This document shows, in pieces, positions 20,201 to 28,413 of a stretch of 64,000 bases of DNA. Each line of letters starts with the position of its first letter. Within the stretch, counting starts at the first letter, position 1. This DNA comes from a virus: IMG/VR virus record IMGVR_UViG_3300029985_000042, positions 1 to 64,000 of that record; one strand, written 5' to 3'. The notes beneath the pieces are model-generated. The model was not told the origin of the DNA. It saw nothing but the letters and a program-made list of their open reading frames with translations, and ran no database searches. The position numbers were made by a program, and so were the translations under genes.

Positions 20201-20451
20201 AATTTGCAATTAGAATTGGATTAATTATGACCTCTAATCTTATAAAATGTGAAAATTTTTATGGCATTGACGAAGGTTTTGGGGTCTTAGATATTGATGG
20301 ATTATCTTCTATGAGCGTATTATTTTCTATAATTAAGCAGAAGTTTTCTTCCACATTCATAATCAGCCACCAAAACGAAATAAAGGATTTGGTTGATTGT
20401 TCGTTAGATATTAAAAAAGTTGATGGATTTTCGCAAGTTCAACATGGTTAA
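17251..20451 (+). CDS. Fused Mre11-Rad50 type nuclease/ATPase (gp47-gp46 fusion)
   Basis: A 1066-residue protein joining two normally separate T4 recombination subunits. Residues about 8-270 are an SbcD/Mre11 metallophosphoesterase: HMGDIHCRNN, VNCGDTFH, IIPGNHDG, and a later LSDIHLA. Residues about 390-1066 are an SbcC/Rad50 ATPase: Walker A GKNRTGKS (419-426), a long charged coiled coil, a zinc-hook CKFC (C740, C743), signature ELCSGAERFEMEFAIRIG, and Walker B FYGIDEGFG followed by the switch histidine in IISHQ. In T4 gp46/gp47 resect DNA ends for recombination-dependent replication. The frame is continuous with no stop between the parts. The start is uncertain because it overlaps the preceding frame by 29 bases, but the next ATG lies inside the first metal motif. 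Confidence 0.88.
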   Translation: MNILKTNQTNIKYVIHMGDIHCRNNSRIDEFKIVFNNFFDSIKHLPKDETIIVNCGDTFHQKTSMEPEGLQLVKDLFVGCSDLFPTIIIPGNHDGNVASKTRMDAVTPVIELLNRNNIYYLKESGLYGYANILFNHMSVFDEPEKYILGKDIPSVYRNKYERIIGLFHGAVDQSMSDTGHTLENPKIMLPLFDNHHIFMLSDIHLAQNLQEYDYQYDKPIVRYCGSFLQQNHGESSDKGYSLWDLSDMSYTHHNLKNDFGFYTIGIDHGNLVTDISHMPKNVRLRVICKETIPSEVKHIISKLKETHTIIESSFIRETADVATTNKVVSDINLKNIFNVGYQSELIRKHLLEITPDISVDRLDKVLYINQIINKELGLSDQSRTSRYKLIKMEWENMFSYGEDNWIDFTNVNGLYGIFGKNRTGKSSIFSCILFCLFDKCSMASKGEDIINEQKSSFKCKLEFEIDGVHYFIERKGTAGRTGTVKVDVRFWKLENGEEISLHGTERSDTNEIIRGYVGTFDDFILTSAYFQFGKHNLSFIDMGKSDRKDILVKFMGIDVFDKLCNIANEKKKEINSELKIHRGKEYQLELVQMENALNHAVALHLELSGELDKTKITLADVNQKIQAETLKLIKLDSNIPTNIEHLKLSKERVEAALNIEEKNVSTSNIKVKRYARYIEMVERRLKRIEDLNLIENHTKYKLLLDKISSAKKKMDIKKIEIKGKLDKVAKLKAHKYDPNCKFCIDNEFVRDASSCQEQLKQDRILARDLVENLEALEAEFETVKWVDSKYGLYTRLLNKRGELKDIQQLTSTFILDKSNNISKNKDILANTNNNIAIYTRNLTSVENNNSVNLILSSHKIEASSLDVTIQKFNTRLTELYGKIQVFKNNIVNLKSVIEVIKNKETELDGYEKYIEAVGRDGIPYKIICNAIPTIEREVNDILTQISDFTLKLEDDDNDIIPYICSDTGKHVIELCSGAERFEMEFAIRIGLIMTSNLIKCENFYGIDEGFGVLDIDGLSSMSVLFSIIKQKFSSTFIISHQNEIKDLVDCSLDIKKVDGFSQVQHG

Positions 20452-20464
20452 ATTTCATTGACTA

Positions 20465-20761
20465 TCAACAACTTACACTCATTCTCAAAGAAAAGAATAA
20501 CTTTGCATCATTTATACTTTGAGTATCATTTCGTTCTTTTCCGAATTTTGGAGTTTTTGGCTTAAAATTTCTATTAAAATAATATCCATAAAATATTTTT
20601 ATTCCTTTAATATTGTATAACTTTAAATTTCTATTATTATATTTTAAATTTACTATATTACTAGTATAAAATCCGGCATCATCGAAAAAATCAAAATATA
20701 ACATGTTGGAACTACCAACATATCTTATACCTTCGTCTAATAATTTCTTGAGACTAATCAT
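20465..20761 (-). CDS. Hypothetical protein with LLDE-type N-terminus
   Basis: A 98-residue minus-strand protein, convergent with the fused recombination gene. It begins MISLKKLLDEG, resembling the starts of several other hypothetical proteins here (MILLKELL, MILLKSLLSE, MIKLRDLLCE). The middle (NMLYFDFFDDAGFYTSNIV) is aromatic and beta-like. A TATATTTATA motif lies upstream on the minus strand. Function unknown; the shared N-terminus may be a virion-packaging leader (inference). Confidence 0.55.
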   Translation of the reverse strand: MISLKKLLDEGIRYVGSSNMLYFDFFDDAGFYTSNIVNLKYNNRNLKLYNIKGIKIFYGYYFNRNFKPKTPKFGKERNDTQSINDAKLFFSLRMSVSC

Positions 20762-20767
20762 GATGTA

Positions 20768-20777
20768 TATAAATATA
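20768..20777 (-). promoter_or_regulatory. Late-type motif (minus strand)
   Basis: Read on the minus strand this is TATATTTATA, ending 6 bases before the start codon at 20761. Confidence 0.5.
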
Positions 20778-20858
20778 ATAATATTATTTATTCCCCACCT
20801 ATAAATAATTATTTAGTGATATTTTATGATTTTTCACTAAAGTTATCAATACTTATAT

Positions 20859-21029
20859 ATGATGGACAATAAAGAATATCAATCGGAATATAGAAAAACC
20901 AAAGAAAAGAATGGTTGGAAATATTTTTCTATACTTGTGCCGGAGGATTGTTACTATCATCTAAAAAAATCATACCTTCTATGGAAAGCGGAAAATCTTA
21001 AAGATTGGAAGAAAATAAAAAATAAATAA
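20859..21029 (+). CDS. Small basic protein, unknown
   Basis: A 56-residue frame (MMDNKEYQSEYRKTKEKNGW) rich in Lys, Tyr and Trp, with YFSILVPEDCYYHLKKSYLLWKAENL towards the end. The VPEDCYYHLK segment is faintly like a ribbon-helix-helix strand-helix element, but this is weak. It ends 2 bases before the next gene and is preceded by TTATAT rather than a Shine-Dalgarno site. The start could be either of two adjacent ATGs. Confidence 0.45.
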   Translation: MMDNKEYQSEYRKTKEKNGWKYFSILVPEDCYYHLKKSYLLWKAENLKDWKKIKNK

Positions 21030-21031
21030 TT

Positions 21032-21697
21032 ATGGCTATAAAATTAAATAAAAATCATTCGAATCTAGATACTATAAAATTATGGATGTCGGGACAAAAG
21101 ACCGATATTAGAGTATCCAACCATATTACAGAAAAAGAGAAGTATAGGCAAGACGGAGAAGAATTTGAATTGCAAGGTATCAAGTATAAAAAAGAAAATG
21201 GAAAAATTATTAAACTTACCAAATCTCAAGGTGATGTAATACGGGAATGTTTAAAGCGAATTTGTAAATGTGGACAGAATATTGCATGGGGAAGTAAAAA
21301 AGACGAATATTTTTACAACCGAACCGGACTATGTGAAAATTGTTTAATCAATTATGAAACCAATCTAAGAATTGTGGGGGCGTATGATGTCTATGAAAAA
21401 TATAAATTATCATCATATGCACTGGGAGACTTAAAAGATAAAAAAGAAAAGGTAAAAGATTTAATTAAATTTTTCATAGAAAATCCAAAAACTGCGGGCG
21501 ATGTTACTTTGCCATGCGAAAATGGTATAGGAAATGATGCCGTGTGGGTCAATACTAATCGAGACCTAATTCTTGAAGATGCTAAAGTGGATTTGAAAAA
21601 AATTAAGAAATTAATAACCCAAGCATCAAAAATGAAACAAGAAAGTAAAAAGTTATATGTAGAGAAGTGTAAAGAATTTAAATTGAATGTAATATGA
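21032..21697 (+). CDS. Conserved-looking hypothetical protein upstream of terminase
   Basis: A 221-residue charged protein with a Cys motif CKCGQNI..GLCENC (about residues 79-115) that could bind zinc. The C-terminal half is Lys-rich and helical (LKDKKEKVKDLIKFFIENP, then LKKIKKLITQASKMKQ). Its place before the terminase gene raises the possibility of a small-terminase-like or DNA-packaging role, but no HTH or family signature is evident. Its stop overlaps the next start by 4 bases, typical of coupling. Confidence 0.5.
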   Translation: MAIKLNKNHSNLDTIKLWMSGQKTDIRVSNHITEKEKYRQDGEEFELQGIKYKKENGKIIKLTKSQGDVIRECLKRICKCGQNIAWGSKKDEYFYNRTGLCENCLINYETNLRIVGAYDVYEKYKLSSYALGDLKDKKEKVKDLIKFFIENPKTAGDVTLPCENGIGNDAVWVNTNRDLILEDAKVDLKKIKKLITQASKMKQESKKLYVEKCKEFKLNVI

Positions 21698-22656
21698 GTA
21701 ATAATTGTAAGATATGTGGAAGTGAATGTAAAAGTGAGACGAAACATGCGTTTCACGCTCATCACATATCATCCGACAAGTATTATGATAAATTTTATAA
21801 GAAAGATGGTGAAGGAGTGTGTAAGATTTGCAATAAGTCAACTAGATTTAAATCGTTTACAGTTGGATATTGTAAATACTGCTCAAATACGTGTGCTAAT
21901 AATGACCCAGAATTTATAGCCAAGATTTCTAACACTGTGAAATCTAAGGAATGTCAAGATAAAATAAAGAATACAAATATAGAAAAATATGGAACGGAAT
22001 ATGGTTTCCAAAGCGAAAATAACAAATCAAAATCTAAAATTACATCATTAAAAAGATATGGTGTTGACAATCCCCAAAAGTCTAAGGTAATACGAAATAA
22101 AACTACAAATACTATCCTTGAAAAATATGGAGTTGACAACTATTCAAAAACTCCAAATTTCAAACAACAAATGACTGAATTTGCGCTCGAAACTTATGGA
22201 TGTAAACATCACTTAAATTCTTCAACAATCCAAGAAAAAATAAAGAAGTATAATATGGAACATTACGGGGTAGAATATAAATTTCAGTCTGATACATTTA
22301 GAAAATCGGCAATGTATAAAGGAAGATATAAATATAAACAATATACTACAAAATTTGGAACTAAATTACATTACCAAACCAAGCCAGAATTAAAGTTTAT
22401 TGAGGAATGTGAGTTGAAAAATATTAATATCGAACAGGGAGATAAAATACATTTTTATTTTAATGGAAAAAATAGAAGATATTTCTGTGATTTTAAAATT
22501 AAAGAACTTGCCGGTTGGAGGTTGGTTGAAGTTAAGAGTAAACATAAATGGTGGTATGAAGAGCTAAAAAATGGAACCGCAAAAGCTAAGGCAAATGCTG
22601 CTATTAAATATAGCAAAGAAAACAACTATTTACCATTCAAAATAAAATTTTATTAA
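21694..22656 (+). CDS. Homing-type endonuclease with KYGVDN repeats
   Basis: A 320-residue protein. A Cys-rich N-terminus (CKICGSECKSETKH, CKICNKS, YCKYCSNTC) precedes five repeats of the IEKYGTEYGFQS / LEKYGVDNYSKT type (about residues 80-205). The C-terminal nuclease shows TKPELKFIEECELKN, YFCDFKIKE and RLVEVKSK, a PD-(D/E)XK-like arrangement with D-x(n)-ExK. The same repeats occur in the 564-residue nuclease at 31054. It is wedged between a hypothetical gene and the terminase, a usual site for a free-standing homing gene. Confidence 0.7.
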   Translation: MSNNCKICGSECKSETKHAFHAHHISSDKYYDKFYKKDGEGVCKICNKSTRFKSFTVGYCKYCSNTCANNDPEFIAKISNTVKSKECQDKIKNTNIEKYGTEYGFQSENNKSKSKITSLKRYGVDNPQKSKVIRNKTTNTILEKYGVDNYSKTPNFKQQMTEFALETYGCKHHLNSSTIQEKIKKYNMEHYGVEYKFQSDTFRKSAMYKGRYKYKQYTTKFGTKLHYQTKPELKFIEECELKNINIEQGDKIHFYFNGKNRRYFCDFKIKELAGWRLVEVKSKHKWWYEELKNGTAKAKANAAIKYSKENNYLPFKIKFY

Positions 22657-22659
22657 TAT

Positions 22660-24294
22660 ATGATACCAGAACCTAAAAAACAATTGACCCAGAAGGAACT
22701 TTTAATATCAGAATACAAGAAATGTGCCGCATCTCCCATATATTTCATGAAGAAGTATATTAAAATTCAACATCAATTAAAAGGGACGATAAATTTTAAC
22801 TTATTCCCATTTCAGGAAGATACTTTACAACAATTAGCGGATAATAAATTTAATATTATTTTAAAATCAAGACAGATGGGGATTTCAACGTTGGTGGCGG
22901 CATATGCATTATGGATAATGATATTTAATAGTGATAAAAATATTCTTATCATTTCAATCAAAGAGGCAACATCTAAAGAATTAATATCTAAAGTAAGATT
23001 TGCTAATGACCACTTGCCATCATGGTTGAAAATACAATGTGAAGAAGACAATAAACTATCTTTAAAATTCAAAAATGGGTCAAACATCCGAGCCGTATCA
23101 TCAAGTGGCGATGCTGGACGTTCTATGGCAGTATATTTATTGATAATAGATGAGGCGGGATTTATCGATGGAATTTCTGATATTTGGGCATCTTCATGGA
23201 GCACGTTGTCAACGGGTGGTAATGCGGTATTATTATCGACTCCAAATGGAATTGGTAATTGGTTTCATAAAATGTGGGTTGACGCCGAAAATAAGACCAA
23301 TAGTTTTAATTCAATCCGATTAAAGTGGGACTTGCATCCGGAAAGAACTCAAACATGGAGAGACGCTCAAACTAAAGAATTGGGAGCAGCATTAGCCGGA
23401 CAGGAGTGTGACACGGATTTCTTGGCTTCTGGAAATAATGTGATTAATTTAGAAACTATTGATTTTTATAAAGAAACATATAAGACAGAACCAGTTGAGT
23501 GTCGTGAATTGGATAGAGCACTTTGGATTTGGCAATATCCAGACTATAATAATACATATATAATATCAGCAGATACAAGCCGTGGGGACGGTGGAGATTA
23601 TCAGGCATGTCATGTCTTAGATGCTGTTACATTGGAACAATGTGCTGAATATAAGGGTCAAATATCAACTAAAGAATATGGAAATTTGTTATGTTCGTTG
23701 GGAAATTATTACAATAACGCATTATTGGTAATTGAACGAGAAAATACAGGCTGGGCAGTTATTCAACAAGTAATAGATAGAGATTATCCGAACTTGTTTT
23801 ATATGACGAAGGATTTAAAATACGTAGACCCCGAAACTCAAGTATCCAATAATTTTTATTCGGAGGAAAAAAAGGCAACTCCCGGATTTTCAACTACCAT
23901 GAAAACTCGTCCAATTATTATTGATAATTTTATCAAATATATGAATGAACGAGAATTAAAGATACGGTCTAGTAGAACGTTGGCTGAAATGGAAACGTTT
24001 ATTTGGAAAAATTTTAAGCCACAAGCCATGCAAGGGTATAATGACGATTTAATTATAAGTTTATGTATTGGACTTTGGATACGTGATACCGCACTCAAAT
24101 TAAGACAACAAGGAATTGATTTAACAAAAGCGTCATTATCACATATAAATAAAACCAAGCTGGATACTACTCCCGTATTTAAAGCACAAGCAAGAAATAC
24201 TGCCCAACAGTCGTGGGAAATGTCAACTGGAAAATTGCCAAATCGACCGTTAGACGGAACTAATATGGAATCATTGCGGTGGCTCTTAGGTTAA
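22660..24294 (+). CDS. 17: Terminase large subunit, T4 gp17-like
   Basis: A 544-residue DNA-packaging motor. The ATPase domain has Walker A LKSRQMGIST (residues 69-77) and Walker B LLIIDEAGF (D164, E165), followed by the coupling motif LLSTPNG. The RNase H-like nuclease domain begins IISADTSRGDGGDYQ, with D305 the probable first metal ligand, and continues LVIERENTG. It cuts concatemers and pumps DNA into the prohead through the portal encoded next. Length is slightly below T4 gp17 (610 residues). No intein or insertion is seen here. Confidence 0.92.
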   Translation: MIPEPKKQLTQKELLISEYKKCAASPIYFMKKYIKIQHQLKGTINFNLFPFQEDTLQQLADNKFNIILKSRQMGISTLVAAYALWIMIFNSDKNILIISIKEATSKELISKVRFANDHLPSWLKIQCEEDNKLSLKFKNGSNIRAVSSSGDAGRSMAVYLLIIDEAGFIDGISDIWASSWSTLSTGGNAVLLSTPNGIGNWFHKMWVDAENKTNSFNSIRLKWDLHPERTQTWRDAQTKELGAALAGQECDTDFLASGNNVINLETIDFYKETYKTEPVECRELDRALWIWQYPDYNNTYIISADTSRGDGGDYQACHVLDAVTLEQCAEYKGQISTKEYGNLLCSLGNYYNNALLVIERENTGWAVIQQVIDRDYPNLFYMTKDLKYVDPETQVSNNFYSEEKKATPGFSTTMKTRPIIIDNFIKYMNERELKIRSSRTLAEMETFIWKNFKPQAMQGYNDDLIISLCIGLWIRDTALKLRQQGIDLTKASLSHINKTKLDTTPVFKAQARNTAQQSWEMSTGKLPNRPLDGTNMESLRWLLG

Positions 24295-24323
24295 AAGAAA
24301 TAGCAATTAATCAACAAAAACAA

Positions 24324-24333
24324 TATATTTATT
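24324..24333 (+). promoter_or_regulatory. Late-type motif TATATTTATT
   Basis: TATATTTATT ends 5 bases before the ATG at 24339, supporting that start over an upstream in-frame start at 24279. Confidence 0.5.
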
Positions 24334-24338
24334 ATAAT

Positions 24339-27300
24339 ATGGCATTAAATACAAACCAACAGATGAGCGATGATATTCTTGATATTAAGAAACAGTCATT
24401 ATATGCAAGATTAAAGACGTTATTTTCATCAGATACGATTGTTCGTAATGTCGGTGGGAAAAAGTTATTAGTTAAGGATACCGACCATTCTCAAATGGCA
24501 ACGGATAGGAATTCTTTACGAGATAGATTTAATAGAATTCGTTCCACGGCATATAATGCATATACCCGTGACTTTACATTATCATATCAAGCGGCAAGAA
24601 TGGATTTGTTTCGTGATTATGATTGTGTAGGTCCCGATACTATAATTCCATTACCTGATGGGTCTAAACCAACAATTAAAGAATTAACGGAAAAATATAA
24701 AGATAAGCCCCAAGAGAGATTTAACGTATTCTCGTATGACCACGTTTCTAAATCAATAAAGATTGGGAAAGCATTTCATCCTAGATTAAAGGGTCCTCGT
24801 GAGGGGTGGAAGGTTACATTTGACAATGGACAGTTTGTTATTGGTAGTGAACGTCATCCATTTATGATGAGAAATGGAGAATATAAGTTAGTCAAGGAAT
24901 TAAAAGTTGGAGAATCGGTCATGCCATTCTATCAATTTGAATATGGATATAAAAATCATGGATTTAAACGATATCGCCGACTATATAACTTCAGTAAAGG
25001 GTGGCAATCGGAGCATAAGATTGTGGCTGAACAGTTTAATAGAAAATTAGAAAAAAATGAAGTTGTTCATCATAAAAATTTTAATGGAGCCGACAATTCT
25101 CCTGAAAATTTAGAAATAATGGACTGGAAAGAACATAAAGCGTTTCATTCTAAGCATAACAAAGAAGTATTGTGGGGCAGCGAGAATTACGATATCCAAC
25201 TTAAAAAATTAAAGGAAAATCCAAATTATATAAATCGAAAGATTCATCATTGGAACGGGGAAAGATTGGGAGAAAACAACCCATTTTATGGTAAAATACA
25301 TTCTAATGAGTCAAATATTCTTAGGTCAAATTCCTTAAAAGAAGCATATAAAGATAGAGACCAAACAGTTGATAAAAATCCAAATTTTAGAACTGATTTA
25401 ACAATTGACGTATTAAAAATTAAAGCTACCGAATATTATAAAGAGAACGGAGAACTTTATATTTGGAAATTAGTTGACAGTATTGGATGTGATTATTCAA
25501 CTATTCAATCTAGATTAAAATATAATAACTATACACGGAACACTTTTAAAGAAGAAATTACATCAACGTTAAATCATAAAATAGTATCGATAGAATCTGT
25601 GGGGATGATTGACGTATATGATGTTACAGTCGACAAATATCACAATTTTGCAACTGATAGTTGCTTCGTGAGTAATACGATGGATATGGACCCAATCCTA
25701 TCAAGTGCGCTTGATATTTACGCCGATGAAACGGTGACTATGAATGAAATGGGTAAGATTGTAACTGTTCATTGCGAAAACAATAATATAAAAGAAATAT
25801 TAACCAACTTATATGAAGAAATATTACACGTTGATTTTAATTTGTGGTCATGGACTAGAAACATGTGCAAATATGGAGATTTCTATCTAAAGATTTATAC
25901 CAATCCAGAATATGGGGTATACATGGTTGAGCCAATATCGGCATATAACGTTGAACGAATTGAAAATTCAGACCCATATAATAAGAAGTATGTGAAGTTC
26001 CAAATTCGACCAACTGATACATCCCAAGCCGAAGTCCTCGAAAGATATCAGATGTCGCATTTTAGGTTGTTGAGTGACAGTAATTTTTTGCCGTATGGTA
26101 AGGGAGTAATTGAGGGTGCTAGACGAGTATGGAAACAATTGTCGCTATTGGAAGACGCTATGTTAATCCATCGTGTCGTCCGTGCTCCAGAGCGTCGTAT
26201 TTTTTATACCGACATCGGAAATATCCCACCGGCTGAAGTTGATAATTACATGCAGAAGCTGATGGATAAGATGAAAAAGGTTCCATACATGGACGAACGC
26301 ACGGGTGAATATAACTTAAGATATAATCTTCAAAACATGCTAGATGATTATTATATCCCAGTTCGTGGTGGCGACTCCGGAACTAAAATTGATACTTTGT
26401 CGGGAATGGAGTGGACGGGAATTGACGACGTTGACTATGTCAAGAATAAAATGTTTGCGGCACTCAAAATTCCAAAGGCATTTTTGAGTTTTGACGAGGC
26501 TGCCGGCGGGAAGGCAACATTAAGTCAGGAAGATTTGAGGTTTGCTAGAACTATTCAACGAATTCAGAAGATAATCGCAAGCGAGCTTGAAAACGTTGGT
26601 ATTATACATTTATATGCTCAGGGATATCGAGACGAAAGTTTAATAGATTTTAAACTTGAACTAACTAATTCAAGCACTATATTCGAGAAAGAAAAAATTG
26701 AGATATGGGCGGATAAAACTGATTTGGCATCTAACATGATGGATAACAAAGTATTTCCCCGTGAATGGATATACAAAAATGTGTTCAAAATGTCTGATGA
26801 TGATACTGAAAAAGTAATGAAGGGATTAGTTGAAGATTCCAAGCAGAAATATAGGCTGGAGTCTATCGAAACTGAAGGAGATGACCCAGCGAAGCCGTTT
26901 AAGAAAATTGGTGGTGCTGGTGGTGCTGGTGGTGAACATGGCGATAAGGGAGGTCATGGAGGCGGTGGCGGTGGTGGCTTGGGAGACTTAGGAGGTCTTG
27001 GCGGAGATACCGAAGCGGAACCGGATGGGGAGGAGACGCCAGAAGGTGAAGTTAATAAGAAGGGGATACCAGAGGAACCTGTCGATGGTAAACCAGAGGA
27101 TATAGTAAAAGAAGAAAGAGACCAATCAGGAGAACACGACGCCGGAGACCATCCATTTGGCGAGGACCCGCTCGGACACAATGAATTGAGTAGGAAGCCT
27201 AGAAATAATAGTGAAGGCAAGCGAAAGAGTGTATTGTATCATAATTTTGAGAATGACTCTCCATTTTCACTTGAAGAAATAAAAGGTCAATTGAAGCCTG

Positions 27301-27446
27301 ATTTATCCAATAAAAAAAATAAGAATGACCTCATTACCATGCTAGGAGAATTCTTCGTTGATAATAAGATAAATACAGCGGAAAATTTAATAGTCGAAAA
27401 CACCACAACCTCATCATTAATGGATGAAAAAAACATAAAAGAGTAA
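24339..27446 (+). CDS. 20: Portal protein, T4 gp20-like, interrupted by an intein
   Basis: A 1035-residue precursor; removing a 351-residue intein leaves about 684 residues. The extein parts join as RMDLFRDYD / TMDMDPILSSALDIYADE, which matches gp20-type portals (DPILSSALDIYADE is the conserved core). Downstream, GVIEGARRVWKQLSLLEDAMLIHRVVRAPERR and IPKAFLSFDEAAGGKATLSQEDLRFARTIQRIQK are diagnostic portal motifs. The portal forms the dodecameric ring at the capsid vertex. After residue ~885 a Gly-rich, then acidic, extension (GGAGGAGGEHGDKGGHGGGGGGG) is longer than in T4. The ATG at 24339 is chosen because it follows a late-type motif and avoids overlapping the terminase. Confidence 0.9.
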   Translation: MALNTNQQMSDDILDIKKQSLYARLKTLFSSDTIVRNVGGKKLLVKDTDHSQMATDRNSLRDRFNRIRSTAYNAYTRDFTLSYQAARMDLFRDYDCVGPDTIIPLPDGSKPTIKELTEKYKDKPQERFNVFSYDHVSKSIKIGKAFHPRLKGPREGWKVTFDNGQFVIGSERHPFMMRNGEYKLVKELKVGESVMPFYQFEYGYKNHGFKRYRRLYNFSKGWQSEHKIVAEQFNRKLEKNEVVHHKNFNGADNSPENLEIMDWKEHKAFHSKHNKEVLWGSENYDIQLKKLKENPNYINRKIHHWNGERLGENNPFYGKIHSNESNILRSNSLKEAYKDRDQTVDKNPNFRTDLTIDVLKIKATEYYKENGELYIWKLVDSIGCDYSTIQSRLKYNNYTRNTFKEEITSTLNHKIVSIESVGMIDVYDVTVDKYHNFATDSCFVSNTMDMDPILSSALDIYADETVTMNEMGKIVTVHCENNNIKEILTNLYEEILHVDFNLWSWTRNMCKYGDFYLKIYTNPEYGVYMVEPISAYNVERIENSDPYNKKYVKFQIRPTDTSQAEVLERYQMSHFRLLSDSNFLPYGKGVIEGARRVWKQLSLLEDAMLIHRVVRAPERRIFYTDIGNIPPAEVDNYMQKLMDKMKKVPYMDERTGEYNLRYNLQNMLDDYYIPVRGGDSGTKIDTLSGMEWTGIDDVDYVKNKMFAALKIPKAFLSFDEAAGGKATLSQEDLRFARTIQRIQKIIASELENVGIIHLYAQGYRDESLIDFKLELTNSSTIFEKEKIEIWADKTDLASNMMDNKVFPREWIYKNVFKMSDDDTEKVMKGLVEDSKQKYRLESIETEGDDPAKPFKKIGGAGGAGGEHGDKGGHGGGGGGGLGDLGGLGGDTEAEPDGEETPEGEVNKKGIPEEPVDGKPEDIVKEERDQSGEHDAGDHPFGEDPLGHNELSRKPRNNSEGKRKSVLYHNFENDSPFSLEEIKGQLKPDLSNKKNKNDLITMLGEFFVDNKINTAENLIVENTTTSSLMDEKNIKE
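24624..25676 (+). mobile_element. Intein with HNH homing endonuclease in the portal gene
   Basis: This 351-codon insertion begins at Cys (CVGPDTIIPLPDG, block A) and ends SCFVSN before extein Thr. Splicing motifs include GSERHPFM (block B, with the TxxH-like histidine) and VYDVTVDKYHNFAT (block F). Between them lie an HNH nuclease (EVVHHKNFNGADNSPENLEIM) and a NUMOD3-like piece (GENNPFYGKIHS). It is placed just before the conserved DPILSSALDIYADE core, a typical intein site. The penultimate residue is Ser rather than the usual His. Confidence 0.9.
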
Positions 27447-27475
27447 TAATATATTATATTTTACTTACAAACTAC

Positions 27476-27485
27476 TATATTTATA
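27476..27485 (+). promoter_or_regulatory. Late-type motif TATATTTATA
   Basis: TATATTTATA ends 16 bases before the ATG at 27502, in the gap after the portal gene. Confidence 0.5.
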
Positions 27486-27501
27486 TTTAATCATTGATAT
27501 C

Positions 27502-28413
27502 ATGAACAAAATTACCAATACTCAGAAGAGAATGCGCCACTCTAAATTTAAAAATACCGGTATTTTATTTGAGTTATTAACTAAACAAGTGACGGCAGAC
27601 ATCATTGCCGGTAAAAATTCATCGAAAGCATCCGTCATTCTCCATAAATTCTTCAATAAAGACACCGAAATGGGTAAAGAATGGCAATTATATAATAAGC
27701 TGTTAAATGAAAAGATTAAAACCGAACAATCCGCTGATAGATACTACTCGACAATTTTGGATATTCGCAAAAAATTAAACAACAATTCTTTGGCGGTGGA
27801 AAAATACGAATTAATTAAAGAAATTAAAAACGCATATCCCCTAGACCAGATGTTAAAAACACCGGTTAAGAATTATCGGATGTTGGCCTCTATATATAAG
27901 TTATTTGAGAATACTACTTCTTCAGATTTAAAATTTGAAATTGACGAAATTTATCAGGCAAAGACCGTCATCGTCGAACATCTAACGGACAAACCAAACC
28001 TCATAAAAGAGGATGACCAATCCCTAACATATTATAAATCACAGACCGAAGACATTAGATTATTGACATATAAGTTATTGGCCGAAAAGTTAAACGAAAA
28101 ATATGCCAGTGTATTGGATGATGAGCAGAAAGTAATTTTAAAAGAATATATCTGCAACGTATCAAACACCAATAAATTCGATGTATTTGTGCGAGACCAC
28201 ATATCAAAAATTAAAACTAAATTGACAGAGGCGATTAATAATATTTCAAGTTCGGACGTGATTAAGATTAAGATTAAAGAGGTTGTTAACCAACTTGACA
28301 AAATTAATCCGGATAAGGTAGTGAAGGACAATCATGTTACCGTATTGATGTTATCCTATGAATTATTGAAAGAAATAAATTCTCATTCTGAAAATAAAAC
28401 GCTCATAAAATGA
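27502..28413 (+). CDS. Conserved head-region protein, unknown function
   Basis: A 303-residue, mostly helical and charged protein. Its N-terminus (RMRHSKFKNTGILFELLTKQVT) is a motif I associate with a conserved gene next to portal genes in large T4-like phages. The rest is Lys/Glu/Leu-rich (YELIKEIKNAYPLDQML, LLTYKLLAEKLNEKYA). It occupies the place of T4 genes 67/68 between portal and protease but does not resemble them. A head-assembly or core role is inferred from position only. Its stop overlaps the next start by 4 bases. Confidence 0.6.
   Translation: MNKITNTQKRMRHSKFKNTGILFELLTKQVTADIIAGKNSSKASVILHKFFNKDTEMGKEWQLYNKLLNEKIKTEQSADRYYSTILDIRKKLNNNSLAVEKYELIKEIKNAYPLDQMLKTPVKNYRMLASIYKLFENTTSSDLKFEIDEIYQAKTVIVEHLTDKPNLIKEDDQSLTYYKSQTEDIRLLTYKLLAEKLNEKYASVLDDEQKVILKEYICNVSNTNKFDVFVRDHISKIKTKLTEAINNISSSDVIKIKIKEVVNQLDKINPDKVVKDNHVTVLMLSYELLKEINSHSENKTLIK

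Noticed and set aside
26954-27220. Pro/Ser-rich minus-strand frame opposite the portal C-terminus
   Set aside because: Antisense of the Gly-rich linker of the portal gene.
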